Below, piece after piece: positions 8,963 to 17,959 of a DNA stretch of 41,056 bases. A program made the translations under genes and the position numbers. The stretch is from UBA7328 sp002471345 (GTDB lineage Bacteria; Bacteroidota; Bacteroidia; Chitinophagales; Saprospiraceae), in assembly GCA_964011275.1 (NCBI GenBank), contig CAXGOB010000047.1:1-41056 (forward strand), in the 5' to 3' direction. Numbering within the stretch: the first letter of the stretch is position 1; the number at the start of each line of letters is the position of its first letter. Below the pieces are notes generated by a model. The model searched no databases and was not told the origin of the DNA. It saw only the letters and a program-made list of their open reading frames with translations.

Positions 8963-10210
8963 TTGGATACAATTTTCAAAACACATTTAGGTCTAAACTA
9001 TGAAATACATGATCATGATAAAGAAATTTCACCTTATGCACCTAAGATAATCTACTCTGACAAGAAAACTAACACAACTGGCATCTCTATATATAAACAT
9101 CCACTACTCTCTGAAAGAGTGATTTATGCTCAGGGTATAAATGTCAGGAATGATCAAAAATTGCCTTGTTTCTTTCAGAACTACAGCTTTAAAGGTGATT
9201 ATCCTTTTGATTTATTTTCAATGGTTTTTTATTTGCTGACTAGATATGAAGAATATTTAAGGTTTCCTTCTGATCGACATGGCCGATTTTCTGCAAAACA
9301 AAGTTTGGCTTTTCGAAATGACTTTCTTGATTGCCCAATAGTAGATTTTTGGATATTAGATCTGAAACGTAAAATTGAAGAGAAATGGAATCTAAAAATA
9401 TCTCTACCTCGATCATTTAGGATCGAACCAACAATTGATATTGACACCCCTTATGCCTATAAACACAGGTCTATCCTTGCTCATATAGGAGGAACAGGTA
9501 GAGATATATTTCTATTGAGAGGAGAAAGACTTAAAAAAAGAATCTCAACTCTACTTGGCCAACAAGAAGATGTATTTGATTCTTACGAATACATTTTTAG
9601 TTGTTTACATCAAAATGGCCTTACTGCAATATTCTTTTTTTTAATGAAATGTCAACTACCTGATGATCAAAACTTCTCAGTAAATAGTAAAGCTTTTGAA
9701 AAGTTAGTTCAGATCATAACTGATAAATTTGAAATTGGAATTCATCCATCTCTTTCTTCTCAGAAGTCAGTTCTACTTTGGCAGAAAGAAAAAAGAAAAC
9801 TTGAATCTTACTCATCGACAAGAGTCTCGTCTAGTCGGCAACATTTTCTTCATTTAGCTATTCCAAAAACATACAGACATTTATTGTCAGAAAAAGTCAC
9901 AGATGATTTCAGTATGGCATACCATGATCACTCAGGATTTAGGGCTAGCACTTCAGTACCTTTCTATTGGTATGATTTAAAGAAAGAGGAACCTACCAAT
10001 CTCATGATACACCCGGCTCAAATTATGGATGCTACACTTAGGCATCATATGTCATTGGACATTTCGTCTGCTCTAATAGAAGTCCAAAAAATGAAAAAAA
10101 CCATTGAAGAAGTTGAAGGGGTATTCTCCTTCATTTGGCACAATAGCTCATTTGCTGAAATCTATGGTTGGAAAAACTGGAAAAAGGTATTTGAACAGTG
10201 CTTGCAATGA
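8963..10210 (+). CDS. polysaccharide deacetylase-like protein (DUF7033-type N-terminus), start uncertain
   Basis: The protein resembles the Bacteroidota family annotated as polysaccharide deacetylase. An N-terminal domain (RYEEYL, RFSAKQSLAFRNDFLDCPIVDFW) is followed by a deacetylase-like barrel. The barrel includes PTIDIDTPYAYKHR near residue 155, FEIGIHPS near 255, SSSRQHFLH near 290, MIHPAQIMD near 350 and a closing WHNSSF. The first possible start on the standard list is TTG at 8963. However, the same frame upstream reads TIEKAPRLKYVLDTIF, which fits the family N-terminus, so the TTG is probably an internal Leu codon. No ATG, GTG or TTG is present between the in-frame stop at 8831 and 8963. 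Substrate is unknown; it may act on cell-envelope glycans. Confidence 0.8.
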   Translation: MDTIFKTHLGLNYEIHDHDKEISPYAPKIIYSDKKTNTTGISIYKHPLLSERVIYAQGINVRNDQKLPCFFQNYSFKGDYPFDLFSMVFYLLTRYEEYLRFPSDRHGRFSAKQSLAFRNDFLDCPIVDFWILDLKRKIEEKWNLKISLPRSFRIEPTIDIDTPYAYKHRSILAHIGGTGRDIFLLRGERLKKRISTLLGQQEDVFDSYEYIFSCLHQNGLTAIFFFLMKCQLPDDQNFSVNSKAFEKLVQIITDKFEIGIHPSLSSQKSVLLWQKEKRKLESYSSTRVSSSRQHFLHLAIPKTYRHLLSEKVTDDFSMAYHDHSGFRASTSVPFYWYDLKKEEPTNLMIHPAQIMDATLRHHMSLDISSALIEVQKMKKTIEEVEGVFSFIWHNSSFAEIYGWKNWKKVFEQCLQ

Positions 10211-10247
10211 GGGTTTTCCAACTTGATGCGTGTCTTATTATTTAGAT

Positions 10248-13200
10248 TTAGCTTTCCTCCCCTAGTAAATTTCCATATCGGTGAAAATTATACGAGAAAT
10301 TTTGCTCATTTAGATAATTCAGCAACTCCATTCGACCTGAAGGGTTTGGCTTTCGATCATAAACATGAATAGCTCTAAAATGACACTCTTTAAGAAAAGT
10401 TTCATCTATTCTATCTCCAATAAGCGAACGCACCACTGTATCATGTGAAAGATCAGAGATTACACTTTCTAAATTATCTGTTTGTCTTATTGGAACATCT
10501 ATAATTTCAGCAGCAGCTCTGACCATTGACACATCATCCACAGAAGTAAACTTGTCTGTAATAAGTATGATTTGTTCAGGTTTCGTATATCTGTTTTTGT
10601 TGTATTGACCTCTTATATGTGCATAATCTATTTCTCTACTAAAATGATCATCCCAAGAACTTTGATAACTTTTTAAATAGTTGGTTGAATCCTTAATTTT
10701 GAGATTCGCAAATTGCAAAATGTAATTTGCCCCACCTGCTTTCATTCCAAATCCGAAACAAGATGCTTTTACTCCTCCAAAGGGCTGTCTTTGAACTATT
10801 GCTCCTGTAGTGCTTCTATTAACATAGAGATTGCCCGCTTGGATGTTATTTTTCCAATAAGCAACTTCTCTTTTGTCTAATGATTCCAGCCCTGTGGTTA
10901 GCCCATATTCTACTCCATTCGCTATTCTTATTGCATCTTGTAAGTCCTTAGCTTCCATCACGGAGAGTATAGGGCCAAAAAGTTCATTATTGTATTCAAA
11001 ATCCTCCTCATTTATTCCCCACTTGATTCCAGGACTTACTAAGAATTTACCGTCTACTTTGGGTTCTAAAAGCCACTGATATTTAGGTGTAGATTCAATG
11101 CACTCCTTTATTTTATCCGACATCTCTACAGCAAGTGGTCCTATTTCCGTTTCAAGATTCCATGGGTTTCCATGAACCTTGCTTTGTGTAGCATCCTTAA
11201 GGAGTTGCTTGAAATGAGGATCATTAAAAACTTCTTTTTCTAAAATTAAAAGTGAAGTAGCAGAACATTTTTGGCCGGAATTGCCGAATGCAGATTGAAC
11301 TACATTTTTAATAGCCTGATCTCTATCTGACAGGCTAGAGACAATTGTAGAATTTTTTCCACCGGTCTCCGCATAAAGATTCAACTGTGGGTTTCTGTCC
11401 AATAAGAATTTAGCAGTTGAGGTCCCTCCGGTTAGAATCACGGCATCAAATGTATTTCCTTCACTTAAAAAAGCATCCAAAGAGGATTCTTCGGCTGGCA
11501 AAAATGCGAATACTGACTTAGGTATACCTGCTCTCCAAAGACATTGAGCAGTGAGATATGCACTTGCTGCCGCATTAGTAGACGGTTTAAGAATAACTCT
11601 CTTACCTGCAGCTAAAGATGCTAAAACACCGCCAATAGGTATAGCAATAGGGAAATTCCATGGAGAAAGAACAAGGTTCACACCTCCGCACTCCATTTGT
11701 AGGCTATCATCATCCTTCAAATCCATTATAGATTGTGCATAATAGTTGGCAAAATCTACAGCTTCTGACACTTCAACATCGACTTCTGCAATTGTTTTTC
11801 CTAGTTCGCATACCGCTGCGCAAATAAGATTCCCTCTTTCCTTTTCTATTTCAATGGCAGCTTTGGCTAACATGATCGCTCTTTGATCACAATCAAGAGT
11901 CTCCCATGCACTTTTATCTGCTAAAAACAATCTATAATCATCTTCATCTGCCAATTCATAATGCCAAGGCATAGTGCCACTCCATCCAATTTGAGTTACA
12001 GTTTTTCTTTGTTTTTCAGGGGCATCTGTTTCTACTTTTATTGTGGAGCCAGTTACATCTATTGGATTCTTCCAGTTTTTTATATATGATTTAATCCAGT
12101 TTCTATTATCAGCTAGTACCCAGTCAGTGTTTGACACATTTGAATATGTAGATTGAATTTCATATTGCTCTATTGCTCTGTTTTGAGTTCTTTTTGGTTT
12201 AGAACTCAATTTGCTGATTTGATTCAAAGATTCTAGATGTGCTAATTTTAAACTTTCCCATTTAGATGAATTTGTCTTTAAACCGTGTCCCTCTTTTAAG
12301 AAATTTCCATCCTGAGTACCTTCATCTAAGCGCCTTACTAAATATGCTATCGCACTATTATAGTTTTCAGTCTTTACAATTGGAGTATATAAAAGTACTG
12401 GGGCATTATGAGCCAATAACTCATCCACAACTTCATTAGCCATTCCTTCCAACATTTCGAAGTCTACATGACCTGAGATATCATCTTCTTTTAAGATCTG
12501 TAATCCAAATGCAAGGTCAAAAACATTGTGAGAAGCGATGCCAATATTTACAGCTTGTAGAGCATCTTTATCTAAGGACTTCAGAATCATTTTCTTAAAA
12601 TTGGCGTCTGATTCAACTTTTGACTCAAATGAAGCAACTGGCCAATCTTCCATAGACGCCTCGGTCTTTTCCATCTCCAGGTTAGCACCTTTAACAATTC
12701 GTATTTTTATTGGAGCTCCCCCATCTTTTTTTCTATTTAACGCCCATTTTGTCAAATCTTCTAATGCTTCGTATGAATCAGGCAGGTAGGCCTGAAGGAC
12801 AATACCCATGCGAAGGTTTTTGAATCTAGAAATAGAAAGAGTTTCTTTGAAGGCATCAATTGTAATAGATAAATCTCGATACTCTTCCATATCCAAATTC
12901 ACAAATTTTGCAACTCCTGTACGGTTTTGTACCGCTATTACCTCATCATAAATAAGAGACAATTTCTCTACACATTTCTCAAGGGTATATTCATGTGCCA
13001 AACTGCTCAATTGGCTGAAAATAGTAGATAATTTGATCGATATATAATCTACCTCATCCTGATTAAGTAATGCCTTATAGTTTGTTATACGTTGAGCAGC
13101 CTCATCTTCTCCTAAAAGTGCTTCTCCAATTAGATTCACATTAAGGACAACACCTTCTCTTTTTCTTTTTTGGGAATGAATTTTGAACTTATTATCCCCA

Positions 13201-13571
13201 ACAAAAAACAATATTGGAGCTGTTACACTTTTAATTTGAGTGAGCATTGCAGGAATACTAATGCCAGGAAGGAGAAAGCCTATTTTTTTATATAGAAAAA
13301 CCAGAATTTTTTCAAATGAGCTAAAAAGACTGTTAGCACTATTATCGTTCCTAAATAGAGTAATTACATAATCCGAAATCTTAGAGTAGTTTTTTGATCT
13401 AAAGGCTACATCCATCATTTTGATTAGAAAATGCTTAGACTCTGGATTCTTTAAAATGCCTCCCATCCTGGCTGAGAAATCACTTTTTACTGCATTTTCG
13501 TTTGACTTCACTATGCTTTCGGCTAGTGCAATATTTCTTTCTATGAATTCTGGTGTAATTGTCTTATTCAT
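10248..13571 (-). CDS. putA: bifunctional proline dehydrogenase / L-glutamate gamma-semialdehyde dehydrogenase
   Basis: This enzyme oxidises proline to P5C with FAD, then oxidises glutamate semialdehyde to glutamate with NAD+. The 1107-residue protein lacks the DNA-binding ribbon-helix-helix of E. coli PutA. Its proline dehydrogenase half (about residues 85-470) has VNLIGEALLGEDEAA, the IRIVKGANLEME strand and the substrate-binding arginine pair in YLVRRLDEG. The aldehyde dehydrogenase half (about 520-1000) has the Glu in YAETGGKN near 735 and the catalytic Cys in NSGQKCSA near 769. Its C-terminus, with NPSGRMELLNYLNEQNF, is intact. It lies 32 bases downstream of rocF and completes the route from arginine to glutamate. 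It is the last gene of the operon. Confidence 0.95.
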   Translation of the reverse strand: MNKTITPEFIERNIALAESIVKSNENAVKSDFSARMGGILKNPESKHFLIKMMDVAFRSKNYSKISDYVITLFRNDNSANSLFSSFEKILVFLYKKIGFLLPGISIPAMLTQIKSVTAPILFFVGDNKFKIHSQKRKREGVVLNVNLIGEALLGEDEAAQRITNYKALLNQDEVDYISIKLSTIFSQLSSLAHEYTLEKCVEKLSLIYDEVIAVQNRTGVAKFVNLDMEEYRDLSITIDAFKETLSISRFKNLRMGIVLQAYLPDSYEALEDLTKWALNRKKDGGAPIKIRIVKGANLEMEKTEASMEDWPVASFESKVESDANFKKMILKSLDKDALQAVNIGIASHNVFDLAFGLQILKEDDISGHVDFEMLEGMANEVVDELLAHNAPVLLYTPIVKTENYNSAIAYLVRRLDEGTQDGNFLKEGHGLKTNSSKWESLKLAHLESLNQISKLSSKPKRTQNRAIEQYEIQSTYSNVSNTDWVLADNRNWIKSYIKNWKNPIDVTGSTIKVETDAPEKQRKTVTQIGWSGTMPWHYELADEDDYRLFLADKSAWETLDCDQRAIMLAKAAIEIEKERGNLICAAVCELGKTIAEVDVEVSEAVDFANYYAQSIMDLKDDDSLQMECGGVNLVLSPWNFPIAIPIGGVLASLAAGKRVILKPSTNAAASAYLTAQCLWRAGIPKSVFAFLPAEESSLDAFLSEGNTFDAVILTGGTSTAKFLLDRNPQLNLYAETGGKNSTIVSSLSDRDQAIKNVVQSAFGNSGQKCSATSLLILEKEVFNDPHFKQLLKDATQSKVHGNPWNLETEIGPLAVEMSDKIKECIESTPKYQWLLEPKVDGKFLVSPGIKWGINEEDFEYNNELFGPILSVMEAKDLQDAIRIANGVEYGLTTGLESLDKREVAYWKNNIQAGNLYVNRSTTGAIVQRQPFGGVKASCFGFGMKAGGANYILQFANLKIKDSTNYLKSYQSSWDDHFSREIDYAHIRGQYNKNRYTKPEQIILITDKFTSVDDVSMVRAAAEIIDVPIRQTDNLESVISDLSHDTVVRSLIGDRIDETFLKECHFRAIHVYDRKPNPSGRMELLNYLNEQNFSYNFHRYGNLLGEES

Positions 13572-13603
13572 CGAGTAAGTCCTTCTTTCTTGTTTGTTAT
13601 AAA

Positions 13604-14554
13604 TTAAGATTCTAAAAGGTTATTTGTAAAGTCATCTAATACTTCAAAAGCTGTCGCAGCCATCTTATTACCTTTGAAATCCAAAAGTGGATTGACCTCA
13701 ACTAATTCTATACATGCAACTTTTTTAGTTTGAATGAATGCTTTTATGATTTCCATGACCTCGTATTGGTCGAATCCTCTTGAAACAGGAGTACCTGTCC
13801 CTTTTGAAATCAAATCACAGTCTAGGCTATCCACATCAAAAGATATATATATCATTTCACATTTAGAAAGGGACTGAATCGCTTCTTGTATACATTTTTC
13901 AGATCCTCTATACCTCAACTCATGCACCATATAATTTCTAATATTCAGCTCAGAAATAAGTTGGTTTTCTGGGTCTTCCGTGTCCCTAACTCCAAAATAA
14001 ACTAAATCCTCAGGAGCAATTTTTGCTCCTGCGACTCCAATATTTTTCATTGCAACCCAATCTCCTTTAGACTCCTCACTAACGTTATTGATTTCAAAAT
14101 CCAAGTTGTCCACTCCTAAAGCTGCAGCAAGAGGCATTCCATGAACATTTCCAGAAGGTGATGTATAGGGTGAATGCAAATCAGCATGTGCATCAATCCA
14201 AATCACTCCTAATCTCTTTTCTGGGTTTGCAGATTTTATACCAGATATGGTACCTAAAGCTGATGAATGATCGCCAGATAATACAATTGGAAAAAACCCT
14301 TCGTTTATGGTCGACTTAACTGCATCACTCACTCTTCCACATTGCTCTACCACGAACCCTATACGTTTAGCCCAAGAGTTCCTTACTTTATTATAAATTG
14401 ACTCATTGTGAGTCTTGACATCAGTATAAGGGAAGCGATCAAAATAGTTGCTCCCTTGATTAATAGCAGCAATCTCTATCGCATCAATGCCTAAATCCGA
14501 TCCCCTTGTACCTGCTCCAATATCTGATCTATTTTTGATAATTCTAATATCCAT
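13604..14554 (-). CDS. rocF: arginase
   Basis: Arginase hydrolyses arginine to ornithine and urea with a dinuclear manganese centre. All metal-ligand motifs are visible: His96 in SGDHSSALG, Asp121/His123/Asp125 in WIDAHADLHSP, and Asp240/Asp242 in SFDVDSLDCD. The SGNVHGMPL loop (about 134-142) is the arginase-type substrate loop and favours arginase over agmatinase or formimidoylglutamase. Length (316 residues) is slightly longer than usual. The gene lies 30 bases downstream of rocD and 32 bases upstream of putA, consistent with one catabolic operon. No urease or urea transporter is in the window. Confidence 0.93.
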   Translation of the reverse strand: MDIRIIKNRSDIGAGTRGSDLGIDAIEIAAINQGSNYFDRFPYTDVKTHNESIYNKVRNSWAKRIGFVVEQCGRVSDAVKSTINEGFFPIVLSGDHSSALGTISGIKSANPEKRLGVIWIDAHADLHSPYTSPSGNVHGMPLAAALGVDNLDFEINNVSEESKGDWVAMKNIGVAGAKIAPEDLVYFGVRDTEDPENQLISELNIRNYMVHELRYRGSEKCIQEAIQSLSKCEMIYISFDVDSLDCDLISKGTGTPVSRGFDQYEVMEIIKAFIQTKKVACIELVEVNPLLDFKGNKMAATAFEVLDDFTNNLLES

Positions 14555-14584
14555 TCTTGCTTTCTAAAGCTTTGTTGACACGAA

Positions 14585-15838
14585 TTAAACAAATTCAGCT
14601 AAAGTCTTCTCAATAATGGCCAAACTCTCTTCTACTTGAGCCCCATTTATCACAAGAGGTGGAGCCAATCTTATTTTATTCCCATGTGTCGGCTTAGCAA
14701 GCAGTCCATTATCTCTGAATTTCATGCAAATGTCCCACGCTAAAGTCGAGTCTTCTGAAGAGTCAATTACGATAGCGTTAAGGAGTCCTTTCCCTCTCAC
14801 TAATTTTATTAGGCTATTCTTCTTTGCTATAGCCACAAGGCCTTTTCTAAATTTCACACCCATGTCATGAGCATTTTGAGATAATTCCTCATCAATAAGA
14901 ACTTGTAATGCTTCCATTGCCACGGCACATGCCAATGGATTCCCACCATATGTTGACCCATGCTCTCCTGGTTTAATAGTAAGCATGATTTGATCATCAG
15001 CAAGCACAGCAGATACAGGCATCATTCCCCCAGAAAGCGCTTTCCCTAAAATGATAATATCTGGTCTGAGTTTCGTATTTCCCCCATCCAAATAAGTAGC
15101 TAACAGTTGGCCAGTTCGACCTAAACCAGATTGGATTTCATCTGCAATAAAAAGTACACTATGTTTCTTGCAAATTTCGGCAACAGCCGATAAATAAGAA
15201 TTGTCGGGCACGACCACTCCTGCTTCTCCTTGTATAGGCTCTACAATAAACCCAGCGATATTAGGATTCGCTTCAAAAGCAGCTTCAAGTGCTGCTGCAT
15301 CATTATATGGCACCATCTCAATTCCACTCATATAAGGACCAAAACCAGTACGGCTTATAGGATCATTAGAAGCAGAAATGACAGATAATGTTCTCCCATG
15401 AAAATTATCTTTTGCGAACAAAATAGATGCTTTATGAGCCTCAACTCCTTTCACTTCATATGCCCATTTTCTGCATAGTTTCATGGCTGTTTCTACTGCT
15501 TCAACACCAGAATTCATAAGCAATGCTTTGTCATAACCAAAAAGATCATGAAGATACTTTTCACAATCTCCAAGGAGGTTATTATAGAAAGCTCTTGATG
15601 TCAATGTCAATTTTGCACATTGATCTTTCATGATATTTACTAATCGAGGATGACAATGACCTTGATTCACAGAGGAATATGATGATAGGAAATCAAAATA
15701 CTTTTTTCCATCTACGTCCCACACAAAGACCCCTTCACCTCGTTCCAATACCACAGGTAGAGGATGATAGTTATGTGCTCCATACTTATCCTCTATATCG
15801 ATATATTTTTGGCTGAGTGATCTTTCTAATACTTCCAT
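14585..15838 (-). CDS. rocD: ornithine--oxo-acid transaminase
   Basis: This PLP enzyme moves the delta-amino group of ornithine to 2-oxoglutarate, giving glutamate semialdehyde for PutA. The 417-residue protein is a class III aminotransferase. It shows GVEAVETAMKLCRKWAY near residue 112, FIVEPIQGEAGVVVP near 200, the PLP-contacting Asp in FIADEIQSGLGRTG near 235, and the Schiff-base Lys in ILGKALSGGMMPV near 266. The N-terminal YGAHNYHPLPVVLERGEGVFVWDVDG is characteristic of ornithine aminotransferase, as opposed to acetylornithine aminotransferase. It is the first gene of the rocD-rocF-putA operon and is divergent from the Lrp-type gene. Confidence 0.95.
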   Translation of the reverse strand: MEVLERSLSQKYIDIEDKYGAHNYHPLPVVLERGEGVFVWDVDGKKYFDFLSSYSSVNQGHCHPRLVNIMKDQCAKLTLTSRAFYNNLLGDCEKYLHDLFGYDKALLMNSGVEAVETAMKLCRKWAYEVKGVEAHKASILFAKDNFHGRTLSVISASNDPISRTGFGPYMSGIEMVPYNDAAALEAAFEANPNIAGFIVEPIQGEAGVVVPDNSYLSAVAEICKKHSVLFIADEIQSGLGRTGQLLATYLDGGNTKLRPDIIILGKALSGGMMPVSAVLADDQIMLTIKPGEHGSTYGGNPLACAVAMEALQVLIDEELSQNAHDMGVKFRKGLVAIAKKNSLIKLVRGKGLLNAIVIDSSEDSTLAWDICMKFRDNGLLAKPTHGNKIRLAPPLVINGAQVEESLAIIEKTLAEFV

Positions 15839-15976
15839 TATATTTTTGATTTAACTGAATGTCAAAATAAACTCTTTATATCATGGATTTGGAAAAATTC
15901 TCTATTATTTCGTCTAACAAAGTCATAATTTATATTTTTAGTCAATGTGCACTTAATTTGACTTAAATTTTTATTA
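15839..15976. promoter_or_regulatory. divergent control region between rocD and the Lrp-type gene
   Basis: This 138-base AT-rich region must hold the promoters for both directions. Only near matches to TAnnTTTG are seen: TATATTTT toward lrp near 15930, and CAAAATAA (reverse) toward rocD near 15864. Imperfect short repeats such as GTCAAA/GTCATA/GTCAAT occur across it and could be regulator sites. The region's role is inferred from gene arrangement. Confidence 0.4.
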
Positions 15977-16432
15977 ATGATAGATGCTTACGACCGTAGA
16001 ATTCTTCAAGAATTGGAGCATGATGGAAGAGTTGCTTATTCTGCTATTGCCAATTCACTTCATATATCGAATACTATGGTTCATCAGCGTATTAACAAAA
16101 TGATGGATAATGGCGTAATTTCAGGTATCAGGCCAGTAATAGATGAAAAGAAAATAGGGTATAACCTTGGATCATTTACGGGCATCACATTAGAAAATGA
16201 CTATAGTTCTGATAAAGTTATTGCCGAATTACGAAAAATTAAAGAGGTTACGGAATGTCACTTTATAGCAGGTGGTTATACACTTTTTCTCAGAATATTC
16301 GCCAAAGACAGTGATCATTTAAGAAAGATACTTTACGATAAAATAGATAAGATAGAAGGGGTTTCCAAAACTGAATCTATGATAGATCTAGGCTGTGCAT
16401 TCAAAAGGAATGTGAAAGCTGAGCCGAGTTAA
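15977..16432 (+). CDS. Lrp/AsnC family transcriptional regulator
   Basis: The 151-residue protein has the two-part layout of the family. An N-terminal winged helix-turn-helix (DRRILQELEHDGRVAYSAIA, then LHISNTMVHQRINKMMDNGVI) is followed by a RAM ligand-binding domain (about residues 65-145; GITLENDY, VTECHFIAGGYTLFLRIFAKD). Lrp-type proteins form octamers that respond to amino acids. Its divergent position next to rocD-rocF-putA suggests that it controls arginine/ornithine/proline breakdown, possibly sensing one of these amino acids. That link is an inference from position only. It is followed by a probable bidirectional terminator. Confidence 0.92.
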   Translation: MIDAYDRRILQELEHDGRVAYSAIANSLHISNTMVHQRINKMMDNGVISGIRPVIDEKKIGYNLGSFTGITLENDYSSDKVIAELRKIKEVTECHFIAGGYTLFLRIFAKDSDHLRKILYDKIDKIEGVSKTESMIDLGCAFKRNVKAEPS

Positions 16433-16443
16433 AAAATAGCTTA

Positions 16444-16483
16444 GTCATTTTTGATCCAAAAGAAAAATCAATTATGACTTTTT
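16444..16483. terminator. probable bidirectional terminator between lrp and the convergent gene
   Basis: GTCATTTTTGAT (16444-16455) pairs with ATCAATTATGAC (16467-16478) with a two-base internal mismatch and an 11-base loop. TTTTT follows on the plus strand. AAAAAA at 16432-16437 gives the T-run on the minus strand. It overlaps the 3' end of the convergent gene. Confidence 0.4.
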
Positions 16484-17143
16484 CCCATTATAAAAAATTA
16501 GACTTATGCCATAAAAAGCTATACCTCCTGAAGGTGCATCTTTATCTAACAGATCTTGACTAAATGGTGTGAGGTTGAAATCTTCAACTGAAAATCTATA
16601 ATATGGCTTCGCAATTAAGGAAACTTTACTTCCTTTTTGTAAAGTTATATTTAGATGAAGATCTACAGCTAGGTTTGTTTCGTTAATTAGATTAAGGTTA
16701 TTACTCCCTATTTCTCTCCCAATTTTGAGCTGCTGAGAATGGATCCCTACACCCATTCCAAATCTATCAAAATAACTATCCAAACCGATGGATATAGAAC
16801 TGATACCAATTTTATACAACCTAGAATCGAATGAATCACTTTGTGAAAAATAGAGCAAAACATCTCGTTCTCTGCTGAGATTAGACCAATCCGCCTCTAC
16901 ACCAATAACCCCAAACTTATACCTAAGTCCTACATCAATACCATGGATGAATCTGAGTTCATTAAAAGGGGTTTCAACAATATCACTATTGGTAGAGTTG
17001 TATTCAGTAAATAAGTTACTAATAGACTCAAATGTTCCTAAAGCTGGTACATACCCAACTTTTATGTTAATTTGGGCTAACAGTGATAGGGGCATTCCAA
17101 AAAGAAAAAATGCAAGAACAAATCGAAGTAAAGAATTACTCAT
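16472..17143 (-). CDS. hypothetical secreted, probable outer-membrane protein
   Basis: I chose the start at 17143 because it gives a clean signal peptide (MSNSLLRFVLAFFLFGMPLS, then LLAQ). A longer frame to 17209 is open but adds an unlikely N-terminus. The mature part has about 200 residues with beta-strand-like alternation (GIDVGLRYKFGVIGVEADW, ISIGLDSYFDRFGMGVGIHS, VSLIAKPYYRFSVEDF, GIAFYGISLIFY). This suggests a small outer-membrane beta-barrel. No named family is recognised. Neighbours are unrelated. The 283 bases upstream, to the YkgJ-like gene, contain no exact promoter match or other gene. Confidence 0.7.
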   Translation of the reverse strand: MSNSLLRFVLAFFLFGMPLSLLAQINIKVGYVPALGTFESISNLFTEYNSTNSDIVETPFNELRFIHGIDVGLRYKFGVIGVEADWSNLSRERDVLLYFSQSDSFDSRLYKIGISSISIGLDSYFDRFGMGVGIHSQQLKIGREIGSNNLNLINETNLAVDLHLNITLQKGSKVSLIAKPYYRFSVEDFNLTPFSQDLLDKDAPSGGIAFYGISLIFYNGKKS

Positions 17144-17426
17144 ACCAATCAAAATCTTAAGGATGAGGTTCAAATAATCCTCACATTTAATCATTTCGAC
17201 CACAGTCAAAACATTTTGAAAATACAGGAAGAGAGCAAAATTTCATTCAAATATTTCTAGTAACTTGTCAAATAGAATGTTAGTAAGCTGGAAAACATAG
17301 CTCCTCCATTTACGTATATGTCAAAAGCGCGAATAGACATTCAACACCCTCCTCATTTCATCTTCTAATATTTAGAGTGAGATAATTTTTATTGAGATCT
17401 AGCTATACAGCTAATCGTTACTCATA

Positions 17427-17837
17427 TTAAAGCTTTTCAAGAATATCAAAAACTCCAGGGCAAATCGCTGCGTTTTTTAGAGTTAAATCAAATATTTTCT
17501 TTTGATCCTTCATATCCGTATGTGGGTATTCTCTACATGCTTTGGGTCTAAAATCATAGATACTACATCTGTTATCTGATAAAAGAAATCTGCAGGGTGT
17601 TGTCTTTAAAACATAATCCCCATCCTCGTCAATCAAAAGATAATCTTTAATAAATTGCTTTTGTTTGACTCCTAATTTCTTGGCAATTCTTGCAATATCT
17701 GTGATAGTGAAAAGAGGGCCAGTTGTTTTACAACAATTTGCACATTGTAGGCAATCTATTTTTTCAAAAACTTTATCATGAAGAGTGTGCATTTTAGCAT
17801 CCACTTCAGATTTGGGTCCTCTTTTAAGGCTCTTCAT
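17427..17837 (-). CDS. YkgJ-family cysteine-cluster protein
   Basis: The 136-residue protein shows the cysteine pattern of the putative zinc- or iron-chelating YkgJ/UPF0153 family. Cys29, Cys32, Cys35 and Cys36 lie in CLQCANCCKTTGP, Cys82 in TTPCRFL, Cys91 in NRCSIYDFRP and Cys101 in KACREYPH. The family function is not established; a metal-binding role is inferred from the cysteines. It is divergent from holB, with 122 bases between the starts (holB counted from 17960). Confidence 0.88.
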   Translation of the reverse strand: MKSLKRGPKSEVDAKMHTLHDKVFEKIDCLQCANCCKTTGPLFTITDIARIAKKLGVKQKQFIKDYLLIDEDGDYVLKTTPCRFLLSDNRCSIYDFRPKACREYPHTDMKDQKKIFDLTLKNAAICPGVFDILEKL

Positions 17838-17959
17838 TTTTTGTTTAAAATGAGATCTCCTTGCTAAGGCCTTCTGATCTAATATGTCTAGTTCGTATTT
17901 GATAACAATTATTCTATTATTCCTTCATGAAGACTATCTTCGCCCACAAGATACTGCAA

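Noticed and set aside
17927..17959. Upstream ATG for holB
   Set aside because: The added 11 residues do not fit the family, while MTFDQVVGQ from 17960 matches the expected N-terminus.
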